From: Parapedobacter sp035556095
Lineage (GTDB): Bacteria > Bacteroidota > Bacteroidia > Sphingobacteriales > Sphingobacteriaceae
Length of the DNA stretch: 64,000 bases
Reading direction: 5' to 3'
NCBI RefSeq assembly: GCF_035556095.1
Contig: NZ_DATMFT010000031.1
Span: forward strand, 62,001 to 126,000
Position numbers and translations under genes: made by a program. The notes beneath the pieces were generated by a model. It made no database searches, had not been told where the DNA came from, and saw nothing but the letters and a program-made list of their open reading frames with translations. Positions 43,698-50,987 of the stretch are shown here, in pieces (the stretch's first letter is position 1; every line of letters begins with the position of its first letter).

Positions 43698-43926
43698 GAA
43701 TTTTAACATCTATTAACAATTTGGCTGCAACAAATCGGTTTATTGTGCGTTATATAGTCAGTTAGTGAAATTTAAAATTTATCTTTCATCTGTTCGTTGA
43801 TTTTTATTTTAATGGTTAGATGGAGCCTTTGATGATTTAAATAATTCTTAGCCCTTCGTGATTTAATAATGATTTAAATCATGTCGGGTTCACAATTTAG
43901 GTTTATATAATTGGTTAGTTTGAAAA

Positions 43927-43960
43927 GCCCCGATTCTCCCCGTTTCGGGGCTTTATTTTG
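43927..43960 (+). terminator. Intrinsic terminator (or attenuator) just before cbpA
   Basis: GCCCCG (43927-43932) pairs with CGGGGC (43946-43951), flanked by AAAA and TTTATTTTG. It is 230 bases after the VOC gene and only 20-30 bases before the CbpA start, so it may end a long 3' UTR or may act on transcripts entering cbpA. Confidence 0.6.
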
Positions 43961-43979
43961 CTACACAATACGCTGAACA

Positions 43980-44894
43980 ATGGATTACATCGATTATTAT
44001 AAAACACTGGGTATTGACAAAAACGCGACGGCCGACGAAATAAAAAAGGCCTATCGGAAACTGGCGCGTAAACATCACCCCGATTTGAACCCCAATGATC
44101 CCGAAGCTGCAAAGTTTTTTCAGCAGCTCAATGAGGCAAACGAGGTCTTGAGCGATCCTGAAAAAAGAAAAAAATACGATCAATACGGAAAGGACTGGAA
44201 ACATGCCGAACAATTTGAACAGGCCAGGCAACAACAGGCTAACGCCGGAAGTAATCCTTTTGCAGGAGGCGGTAGCCCGTTCGATGGTAACGAAGGATAC
44301 TATTCCTACAGTGGTGATGAAGGTGATTTTTCCGATTTCTTTGCCTCGATGTTTGGCAGTAGGGGAAGCGGTAGACAGGCCAGATTCAAAGGGAACGATT
44401 ATCATGCATCCATCTCCGTCAAGTTGTCAGAAGCCTATAAAACGCATAAGCAGGTATTTGCCATCAATGGAAAAAATGTCCGTATCGCCGTGCCTGCGGG
44501 TATCGCGAATGGCCAGGAGATTAAACTTCCCGGCTATGGTTCCCCAGGGGCGAATGGTGGTCCTGCTGGTGATCTCTACCTGACCTTCGACATAGAAAAC
44601 GATACTGTTTTTGAACGAAGGGGCAACGATCTTTATGTAAACGTGCCACTTGATCTCTATAAATCGATGCTCGGTGGGGAAGAAACGCTCGATACGTTAT
44701 CGGGTAAGGTAAAGCTGAAAGTAGCACCCGAAACCCAGAACGGAACGAAGGTTCGATTGAAAGGGAAGGGATTTCCGGTATACAAAAAGGATGGCGTTTA
44801 TGGCGACCTGTATGTTACCTACCAAGTGCAGCTACCTACGCACCTCACAGCCAAAGAAAAAGAACTGTTTGAACAACTTTCTAAAGAACGTTAA
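43980..44894 (+). CDS. cbpA: CbpA-like DnaJ co-chaperone (J domain, no zinc finger)
   Basis: A 304-aa type-II DnaJ. Residues 1-70 are the J domain with the HPD motif at 33-35 (KHHPDLNPND), followed by a Gly/Ser-rich linker (NPFAGGGSPFDG) and the two C-terminal beta domains (FKGNDYHASISVKL, VRIAVPAGIANGQEIKLPGYG, LYVNVPLDLYKSMLGGEETL, KVRLKGKGFPVY). The zinc-finger of DnaJ proper is absent. It stimulates DnaK ATPase and may bind DNA as in E. coli CbpA. The CbpM-like modulator gene follows by 11 bases, which settles the identity. Confidence 0.92.
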   Translation: MDYIDYYKTLGIDKNATADEIKKAYRKLARKHHPDLNPNDPEAAKFFQQLNEANEVLSDPEKRKKYDQYGKDWKHAEQFEQARQQQANAGSNPFAGGGSPFDGNEGYYSYSGDEGDFSDFFASMFGSRGSGRQARFKGNDYHASISVKLSEAYKTHKQVFAINGKNVRIAVPAGIANGQEIKLPGYGSPGANGGPAGDLYLTFDIENDTVFERRGNDLYVNVPLDLYKSMLGGEETLDTLSGKVKLKVAPETQNGTKVRLKGKGFPVYKKDGVYGDLYVTYQVQLPTHLTAKEKELFEQLSKER

Positions 44895-44905
44895 CCGGGA
44901 TAGAC

Positions 44906-45199
44906 ATGGAAAAGGAAAAAAGAATAGCTGTGGAGCAATGCTGCTCGTATTACAGCATCGAATTATCGTTTGTGCAGCAACTGGATGAACACGGATTGAT
45001 TGAGTTGAACCGTTCGGGTAAAGAAACATTCATCGCTTTTGAACAACTGCCCGATTTGGAAAAATACATCCGGCTTTATTACGAATTGGAAATCAATATG
45101 GCTGGTATCGAGGCCGTAACGCATTTGCTCAATCGCGTTCAAGGCCTCCAGCAGGAAGTGAAAAGATTGCAGGGAGAAATGCAACGGCATGGAGGATAA
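44906..45199 (+). CDS. cbpM: CbpM-like chaperone modulator
   Basis: A 97-aa MerR-like helical protein: KRIAVEQCCSYYSIELSFVQQLDEHGLIELN, then YIRLYYELEINMAGIEAVTHLLNRVQGLQQEVKRLQ, a C-terminal coiled coil. It matches the CbpM pattern (MerR-like HTH with coiled coil). CbpM blocks the J domain of CbpA. It is transcribed with cbpA. Confidence 0.88.
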   Translation: MEKEKRIAVEQCCSYYSIELSFVQQLDEHGLIELNRSGKETFIAFEQLPDLEKYIRLYYELEINMAGIEAVTHLLNRVQGLQQEVKRLQGEMQRHGG

Positions 45200-45207
45200 T
45201 ATTGAAA

Positions 45208-46230
45208 TTATTTTCCGACAAACGTGCTGTCGCTTAATGTTTTGATAAAAGATATTACGTCTTCTTTTTCCTGCTCGTTTAGGGGTATTCTATTACCGTT
45301 TGCTTTTAATATCGGGTCCAGATTATCCGCATCTAAAACCCCATCGTTAAAATAATCCAAAACAGCTTTTAAGGTTGGGAACTGGCCGAAGCTTCCATAA
45401 GGCGCAGTGTACTCCGCATTTCTTAAAGATGGAACCCGAAAGCTCATATAATCAGCAGATACCCCGGTCACCCTTGCACGTCCCGCCTCTTCTGTGCTCG
45501 GGTTTAAGGGAAAACCGACATTCCTGAAACTTTGGTCCGTAAATAATGCTGTGCTGTGGCAACCCTCACATTTCTGTTGAAAAATCCGGTAACCACGGGC
45601 TTCACTTGCCGTAAATGCCTCACCTTCATTTCGTGTAACTTTATCGTACTTGCTGTTAGCAGAAATCAAGGTGTATTCGTATTGGGCAATACTCCGGTAA
45701 ATCCTTTCGGGGGTCATTTGTTCATCGCCAAATGCATTCCTCAACAACTCCTGGTATTCGCGGTCGTCTTTTATTTTGCCAATGACCTCCATGATCGAAG
45801 AATTCATCTCCTCGTGGGTGATGATGGGCACGAGCGGTTGTTTTTCGAGTTCGAGGATATTGCCGTCCCAGTTATAGAATTGCATAAAAGCCAGGTTTTG
45901 AAGTGGCGGCGTATTGCGGAGACCAACCCTGTCGTAAACCCCTACGGCCTGCGCATGACGATCTGCAAATGCGTTTGACCGGTTATGGCAACTGGCGCAC
46001 GAAATGGTATTGTTCCCGCTGAATTTCTTCTCATGGAATAGTTTTTCGCCCAACTGCACGCCGTATTTTGTAGGCTTATTGGCATCCGCCGAACGATTCA
46101 ATGGCGGAAAGCCAACGGGTATATGCAATGGGATTTCGGGGTTGTATAAAGGTTTTGGCACAATAACCTCATCGCTGTTACAGGATAGTAACAACGATGA
46201 GATGGTTAATAGGGCGAATACCTTCTTCAT
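45208..46230 (-). CDS. Di-heme c-type peroxidase-like lipoprotein (MbnH/MauG/CcpA family)
   Basis: A 340-aa lipoprotein (lipobox LLLSC, Cys 17) with two heme-c sites: CASCH (78-82) and CEGCH (221-225), as in MauG, bacterial cytochrome c peroxidase and MbnH. Its direct upstream neighbour is an MbnP-like protein. In methanotrophs MbnH oxidises a Trp of MbnP to kynurenine, creating a copper site, so this gene is best read as MbnH-like. The axial/loop region after the first heme is PIITHEEMNSS, not the peroxidase NPxEM. It is the last gene of the copper locus and converges with cbpM (8 bases apart). A plain peroxide-detoxifying peroxidase is the alternative. Confidence 0.85.
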   Translation of the reverse strand: MKKVFALLTISSLLLSCNSDEVIVPKPLYNPEIPLHIPVGFPPLNRSADANKPTKYGVQLGEKLFHEKKFSGNNTISCASCHNRSNAFADRHAQAVGVYDRVGLRNTPPLQNLAFMQFYNWDGNILELEKQPLVPIITHEEMNSSIMEVIGKIKDDREYQELLRNAFGDEQMTPERIYRSIAQYEYTLISANSKYDKVTRNEGEAFTASEARGYRIFQQKCEGCHSTALFTDQSFRNVGFPLNPSTEEAGRARVTGVSADYMSFRVPSLRNAEYTAPYGSFGQFPTLKAVLDYFNDGVLDADNLDPILKANGNRIPLNEQEKEDVISFIKTLSDSTFVGK

Positions 46231-46238
46231 TAACTTAG

Positions 46239-47099
46239 TTAATTTTCTACCTTCCCGATGGAGAACATTCCCGAAATATCGCTGGAACCGTCACCGCCTA
46301 GGTTATCGACAAACACCACCATGTTCGCTGCCGTATGGACGCTGGGCGTAGCGTTCCCTTCACCCAGGACGACCGTATTGGTTTTTCCACTCAACAGCTT
46401 GTCAAAATCGGCATCGATCGTGATTTTAGGTGCGTTCCGGCCCACGACTGCATGTGTGCTTAGGTCCAGTGTGATGTCCCGGTACGCGTCTACGCCCTGT
46501 GTATAGGTATCGGGCTCTCCGTTCGTCCCGGCTACCGTGCTTCCCGTGTGGATGGATAGCTGTTTCTGGTCGGCATCATAGAATCCCTCAATTTTAGTGA
46601 ATCGGTATCCAGTCCCCCATTCCCAATGCATTTCAGTATCGTTGGCCCCGGCCTCCGCATAAAAATTGGGGAATCGTACCTCATCCAATATGTTCAGTTC
46701 TGGCTTAACGCCCAATCCGAATTTGAGCTGCTTGTATTCCCCTGCAGGAATATTGTTCAGCACGTAATCTCGCGTCTGCGGTTTGGCGTGGTTCACTACT
46801 GCCGCCCCCTTATCCAAATCGTTGATGTGGTAGGGGACCTCACTGCCATCTGCTTTCACCAGGCGGATATTGCTGATCACGTATTTCAGTTCTGAAAAAT
46901 GATGCACTTGTCCTTCAGCAGACGTATTTACGGTCGCAGCTGAAGAAGTGGCGTCGCCAAGCACGATGGTCGTGTTTTTAAACGTGTTGTTGAAATGCAG
47001 TGTGATATGATTTGCAACGGGGTCGTTGTCATCTTTACTGCAAGCTGCCAATGCCAATAGCGCGACGAATACCAGGGAATATATTGCTCGTGTGTTCAT
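46239..47099 (-). CDS. MbnP-like copper-binding lipoprotein
   Basis: A 286-aa lipoprotein (lipobox ALAACSK, Cys 20). It carries the MbnP-like domain: HITLHFNNTF, HHFSELKYVISNIRLVKADG, the central HWEWGTGYRFTKIEGFYD (W159, W161) and a C-terminal half with IDADFDKLLSG and MVVFVDNLGGDGSSDISGMF. MbnP of methanotrophs is a periplasmic copper(I) protein whose Trp is converted to kynurenine by MbnH; here it is lipid-anchored. Trp 159 or 161 is the natural candidate for modification. It lies 8 bases before the di-heme gene, so the pair is cotranscribed. Function as a surface or periplasmic copper trap is inferred. Confidence 0.85.
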   Translation of the reverse strand: MNTRAIYSLVFVALLALAACSKDDNDPVANHITLHFNNTFKNTTIVLGDATSSAATVNTSAEGQVHHFSELKYVISNIRLVKADGSEVPYHINDLDKGAAVVNHAKPQTRDYVLNNIPAGEYKQLKFGLGVKPELNILDEVRFPNFYAEAGANDTEMHWEWGTGYRFTKIEGFYDADQKQLSIHTGSTVAGTNGEPDTYTQGVDAYRDITLDLSTHAVVGRNAPKITIDADFDKLLSGKTNTVVLGEGNATPSVHTAANMVVFVDNLGGDGSSDISGMFSIGKVEN

Positions 47100-47159
47100 T
47101 TTGAATAATTTTTAGTTTTTATTTGATTGTGTTTTGATTAATGATTTTCTTAAAACCTT

Positions 47160-49154
47160 TTAAAATTTGAACGTCAGTGAGGTGAAAACGTTGCGACCCA
47201 TTCGTGGGATGTTACCCCAATCTGCGTAGGTGCTGTAATATTCATTGAATAAGTTTTCAGCTCCTGCCTGCAAAACGGCCTTGAAATTTTTAAAATGGAA
47301 TGTATAGTCAGCAGAAAGGTTCCATATCCGGTAAGCCGGCGTGAGATCTTCGCCATATTCGGGGCTGAAATTGTTTTGCGCCAAATCGCCATACAGCGAT
47401 GTCTGGATACCGAAACCCTTGTGCATAAAATGAAGGGATGTTTGATAACTCAATGGGCGGATGAACGGCAGATTCCCACCTTGGTTATCCGTCGCCCGCG
47501 CATAGGTTAGCAGTCCCTTCCAATGCAGATGCGGCAGTATATCGTAATGGCCATTCAACGATAGGTTGAACAGCTTTGCGTAGGCTAACGACGTGTATCC
47601 TTTCACGCCGACCGATTGATAATTCATCGGGCTGCCCAAACTCAAAATCCGCCCAACGATGTAATGCCGGATGTGGAAATAGTTTGCCTTTGCTTCGATG
47701 CCCATCCTTTCGCGTTTAATCCCAGCACTCGCGTTAACCTCATAAGAAACCTCGTTCTTCAGGTCTGGGTTCCCGATGTAATCGTAGCGGTCAAAGCTAT
47801 TGTAGATGTAATATCCGTACGCTTCCGAGACGGAAGGTGCCCGGTGGCCATAACCTGTTCCGATAGAAAAATCAAATTGGTCGACATGGAGTTGATAACT
47901 GGCATGCAGGCCTGGCAATATCCTGTTTTTCTCCTGTGGCGTACCGGGATGGAAAATCCAGTTGAACTCCACATATTTGGAATGGTTGTAATTCCACCCT
48001 AAGGACCCGCCGAAATTCACGGTGCTCATTTCCGAAATATCCCAGGCATTATTCATCGAAAGCCCCCCAAAACGAGTGGTAACCCAGGGCCAACTATAGG
48101 CGAACATCGTTTTCTTGCTCCGGTCCTGTGGATACATGGTCATTTCTGCAATGGATAAATTATTGTATACATTAAGCTGGATGTCACCCCTATAGTCACC
48201 ACGTTTTAAATTGGCTTGGGAAACCAGTCCGTAGGTGGTACTCCAGCCCGGCATATCCATATGGACCAGGTTCTCGGGGCGTTTGGTGTCGTCCATATAA
48301 TGTTCTACCGCATTGAAATAAAGTTTGGTGTCCCAAGCCCGCATCAGCCCATCTTCAAATAACTGCTTGTAGGCGGCTGAAGTGATAATCGCCCGGGAGA
48401 GCCATAAATCCATCGGTAGTGCCGGGAAACCGACATCCGCTGCCCTGTCGAAAATAGCATCTACCCTTACCGAAGACAGCGGACTCGTTTTGTATGCCAC
48501 CCCCAAAGATGTGTTGAATTTCTGGTATTGCGAATGGTTTACTTCACGGTCGATGCCGTCGTAATAATTGCCTGCCTTTCGGACGGAGATACTCCCATCG
48601 GCCACGAACTTATCGCTTGAATAAGAAAGATTCCCCAGGTTGAAGAACTGGTTATTATTGAATTCGAAACCTGTTTGGTAAGCCCCATTCCATTTCTTTT
48701 CCCGGTCGGAGCCGAATGGCGTACTTTTCCTTTTAAGATCGATACTTCCGGCCACTGTTGCTCCGTGCAGGCTGCCCGCTTGGCCGGATGTTACATCAAT
48801 GGTAGACAGGTTGTTGCTTTCCACATACGAGGTAATCGGATCCATTTTATCGGTACATGCACCAAAAACATGCATGCCGTCTATGGTAATCGTTGAGCGC
48901 TCGGTACTCATGTTATTGAGCAGGGGTTCCCAGGCGTAAGCACCACGTTTGATGAAACTGATGTGGTCTGTAGAAGCCAAAAATTCGTCTACCGAAACGG
49001 CCATCTTGAGTTCGGTCTCGATTTTACGCTTGGCGATGGCGGTGACACTTACCTCATCGAGGGCTTTGACGGTGTCGCTTTCCGAATGTATATGCTGCGC
49101 GCGGACGCTCATTCCAAGACCAAGAACCAGAAAAATAATAAGGAGCTGCTTCAT
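47160..49154 (-). CDS. OprC/NosA-type TonB-dependent copper receptor
   Basis: A 664-aa TonB-dependent receptor without a carboxypeptidase-like N-terminal domain: signal peptide to SVRAQ, TonB box-like ALDEVSVTAI, plug with STITIDGMHVFGACTDKMDP and barrel ending SLTFKF. Four residues of the OprC copper site are present: C100 and M104 (CTDKM, a CxxxM in the plug, followed by DPITSY as in OprC/NosA) and H285 and M287 (HYM, an HxM in the barrel). The M104-H285 spacing (181) is close to that in OprC (about 176). It should take up copper across the outer membrane. The neighbours (MbnP-, MbnH- and FixH-like proteins) support this. Confidence 0.9.
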   Translation of the reverse strand: MKQLLIIFLVLGLGMSVRAQHIHSESDTVKALDEVSVTAIAKRKIETELKMAVSVDEFLASTDHISFIKRGAYAWEPLLNNMSTERSTITIDGMHVFGACTDKMDPITSYVESNNLSTIDVTSGQAGSLHGATVAGSIDLKRKSTPFGSDREKKWNGAYQTGFEFNNNQFFNLGNLSYSSDKFVADGSISVRKAGNYYDGIDREVNHSQYQKFNTSLGVAYKTSPLSSVRVDAIFDRAADVGFPALPMDLWLSRAIITSAAYKQLFEDGLMRAWDTKLYFNAVEHYMDDTKRPENLVHMDMPGWSTTYGLVSQANLKRGDYRGDIQLNVYNNLSIAEMTMYPQDRSKKTMFAYSWPWVTTRFGGLSMNNAWDISEMSTVNFGGSLGWNYNHSKYVEFNWIFHPGTPQEKNRILPGLHASYQLHVDQFDFSIGTGYGHRAPSVSEAYGYYIYNSFDRYDYIGNPDLKNEVSYEVNASAGIKRERMGIEAKANYFHIRHYIVGRILSLGSPMNYQSVGVKGYTSLAYAKLFNLSLNGHYDILPHLHWKGLLTYARATDNQGGNLPFIRPLSYQTSLHFMHKGFGIQTSLYGDLAQNNFSPEYGEDLTPAYRIWNLSADYTFHFKNFKAVLQAGAENLFNEYYSTYADWGNIPRMGRNVFTSLTFKF

Positions 49155-49157
49155 ACC

Positions 49158-50057
49158 TTAGAATAAAATGTCGATGTATAATTCGCTCTTCACGCCTTCG
49201 ACTCCCGGCGTGAAATCCGTTGGCACTTCGGTTCCTTTGAGAATCCTTCCATCTTCGTTTAGCATAATGAAATTCAATGTCCAGTTGCCCGTCATGGTGT
49301 AATTGACAACGCCGCGGTACAAGCCATCGTCTTGCTGCGTGAGGTCCACATTGTTGGGCGACGAATGGTTCCCCATGGAGGGTTCCGGCATGCGCGGATC
49401 CAACATCAGTGTATAGCCACTCACCTCGGTGTATGAGAACCGCGAAGGGGTAAGCGTGTTAAGCCGATAAATACCCGCAATCAATTCGTTTTCGGCAACT
49501 TTCGGCCGTTGCGGCGACACCAGCGCGATGATATATCGTTCGTCGTCTTTTCCTGTAAATGCCGTCATGTTCAGGTTTTGGTTGGTCTGTTCCTGGACAA
49601 CAATTGGCAGCGTCGCCGTATAGGTTTGGTTGGCGACGGTGAAGCCGATATCCAGCGCCCAAGTTCCATCCGCACCGCTTTCACTTGTAAAGACCGAATA
49701 GCCCGAAAAATAGTTGCTGTCCGGTTTGTACGCCAAATCGTATCGATGCGGACAAGAGTTGGTTCCGCCATCGGCATCGGTCGTGATGGGCAAAAAGGTA
49801 ACGCCAGCAACATCAACCTTCACGCTTGTTGAGCTATTTGTGATTTTCACGCGGATTTCATTGTAACCTTTATAGAAAGTGCCATTTAGTGCCTCAATGC
49901 TGATGTAGTAACCTCCGCTATGGATGGCGGTAGCTTCTTTAAAAGCTATATGGCCGGGAGTCTCCGAGTCTATAGCCCCTTCGTAGTCTGTTTTTTCTTT
50001 GGTGCACGATAACGCCGCGAAGCATACCGCGCTAAGAAAAAATAATAATTTCTTCAT
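49158..50057 (-). CDS. Lipoprotein with two FixH/YtkA-like domains, Met-rich
   Basis: A 299-aa lipoprotein (lipobox AALSC, Cys 18) built from two beta domains of YtkA/FixH style, each ending in a G.W.L/N strand (GTWALDIGF near 131; GNWTLNFIM near 257). The second carries a Met/His loop, LMLDPRMPEPSMGNHSSPN (M218, M223, M228, H231), typical of copper-binding FixH-like domains; the first has SCPHRY (C102, H104) at the same relative place. It lies 3 bases before the copper receptor gene in the direction of transcription and is probably its extracellular or periplasmic partner. Exact partnership is inferred. Confidence 0.75.
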   Translation of the reverse strand: MKKLLFFLSAVCFAALSCTKEKTDYEGAIDSETPGHIAFKEATAIHSGGYYISIEALNGTFYKGYNEIRVKITNSSTSVKVDVAGVTFLPITTDADGGTNSCPHRYDLAYKPDSNYFSGYSVFTSESGADGTWALDIGFTVANQTYTATLPIVVQEQTNQNLNMTAFTGKDDERYIIALVSPQRPKVAENELIAGIYRLNTLTPSRFSYTEVSGYTLMLDPRMPEPSMGNHSSPNNVDLTQQDDGLYRGVVNYTMTGNWTLNFIMLNEDGRILKGTEVPTDFTPGVEGVKSELYIDILF

Positions 50058-50187
50058 TATGTTGTTGACGAATGTCTGGTGAACAATGGTTGGACCAGTG
50101 GCCGGTAGCTTACGTGGAACTCAATCCACCTATCCTCGATGTATGCGGGGAGGTGACGCGAATCCGACGAACAAGTGTCGACTAGGC

Positions 50188-50218
50188 AACCTTACACGTA
50201 TGCGCTATTGGTAAGGTT
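50188..50218 (-). repeat. Intercistronic inverted repeat in the copper locus
   Basis: AACCTTAC (50188-50195) and GTAAGGTT (50211-50218) are perfect inverted copies with a 15-base loop, at the stop codon of the small HCNGQC protein. There is no T-run, so it may be an mRNA processing or stabilising hairpin rather than a terminator. Confidence 0.4.
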
Positions 50219-50588
50219 AGCCAATGGGTGGGCGGAATATAGCAGTATGGTAGTTAAATCGGTAATCAACAAGGTACGGTGAAAAAAGGTTTTGATTGAT
50301 TTCTTCTTGCGGTTTATGTAGGGCTAAAGCGATATGAGCACTATGTACGTACAACGAACTGTACTCATATACGACTAGACTCTTTTTTGCTTCCTTGTTT
50401 TCTTTTTCTTCTATTTTCTTCATCAATACGCACTGGCCATTACAATGGAGCTGAGGCTGGTCTTTGTTGATACATTTTGCAATATACTCAGGTAAGTGTA
50501 TTTGATACTCCACGGTCATGATACTGCGATAGAACGACTGCAGTGTCAGCGCGACCAGAAGCATATATGTACAAAAACGTATGAACAC
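50217..50588 (-). CDS. Small membrane protein with HCNGQC motif, copper-locus associated
   Basis: A 123-aa protein read from the GTG at 50588. The longer frame (from 50666) would place the predicted promoter inside the gene, so the later start is better. It begins with one hydrophobic segment (YMLLVALTLQSFYRSIM), continues with YQIHLPEYIAKCINKDQPQL and then HCNGQCVLMKKIEEKENKEAKK (C39, H48, C49, C53, M56), a likely metal- or disulfide-forming cluster outside the membrane. I know this as a recurrent unnamed small protein beside copper genes in Bacteroidota. It is the first gene of the locus, 160 bases ahead of the FixH-like lipoprotein. Confidence 0.65.
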   Translation of the reverse strand: MFIRFCTYMLLVALTLQSFYRSIMTVEYQIHLPEYIAKCINKDQPQLHCNGQCVLMKKIEEKENKEAKKSLVVYEYSSLYVHSAHIALALHKPQEEINQNLFSPYLVDYRFNYHTAIFRPPIG

Positions 50589-50612
50589 CTTTTTATCGTA
50601 ATCGATTCCCGG

Positions 50613-50641
50613 CAAATATACAGAAAGAATTTTCCCACAAA
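50613..50641 (-). promoter_or_regulatory. Probable promoter of the copper locus
   Basis: On the minus strand TTTG (50641-50638) and TATATTTG (50620-50613) are 17 bases apart, a clean sigma-ABfr type promoter. The start site would be near 50606, 18 bases before the GTG of the small protein. This supports the short version of that protein. Confidence 0.6.
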
Positions 50642-50695
50642 AATGACAAATATCATTTATGTTCACCTATTTTCTTCCACCTTTCTTTTCCCATC

Positions 50696-50725
50696 GTTCT
50701 GCCTTTGTTCTGCCTTTGTTCTGCC
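50696..50725 (+). repeat. 11-base tandem repeat, 2.7 copies
   Basis: GTTCTGCCTTT occurs twice in a row, then GTTCTGCC. It lies between the copper locus promoter and the repeat cluster. Copy number could vary between strains by slippage. Confidence 0.8.
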
Positions 50726-50741
50726 GTAATGCGTACCAGAC

Positions 50742-50807
50742 GCGGGCTGTATGCGGGGTGTATGTTACTTTTTCACGCATACCGCCCGTATCCGGCCCGC
50801 ATACCGC
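50742..50807 (+). promoter_or_regulatory. Cluster of helically phased repeats, candidate operator
   Basis: GCGGG(C/G)TGTATG appears at 50742-50753 and 50753-50764 (11-base step), and GCATACCGC at 50777-50785 and 50799-50807 (22-base step). The second type is roughly the reverse complement of the first (GCGGTATGC), so there are four half-sites on one face of the helix. This suggests binding by a dimeric regulator controlling the copper locus, the kinase gene, or both. Confidence 0.45.
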
Positions 50808-50987
50808 ATGCGAAATGGAGGGAGATGGGGAGAAAGTTGTCCCGTCTAATCTGGGTCATTTGTCGAGGCAAACCGATTACAATGCAGTTTTACCATGCGT
50901 TAATTTATCGTCAGGTATTAAAAATTTGCTGTTTTTCAACTATGTTTGTCTTATTGTTGTAAGTTGATTATTCTGTTGGGAAAAAAA

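Larger units (their letters stand above)
50667..50987 (+). other. Divergent intergenic region between copper locus and histidine kinase
   Basis: About 320-400 bases without a convincing gene. It holds an 11-base tandem repeat at 50696-50725 and a cluster of GC-rich repeats at 50742-50807. The open frame on the plus strand here has no ribosome site and is compositionally odd. Confidence 0.5.

Noticed and set aside
45208..46230. Plain peroxide-detoxifying cytochrome c peroxidase as the first choice
   Set aside because: It sits right after an MbnP-like gene within a copper locus, so MbnH-type function is the better reading, although the alternative is not excluded.
50659..50967. Plus-strand frame in the divergent region before the kinase
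   Set aside because: Starts inside the tandem repeat area, no ribosome site, amino-acid composition not protein-like.
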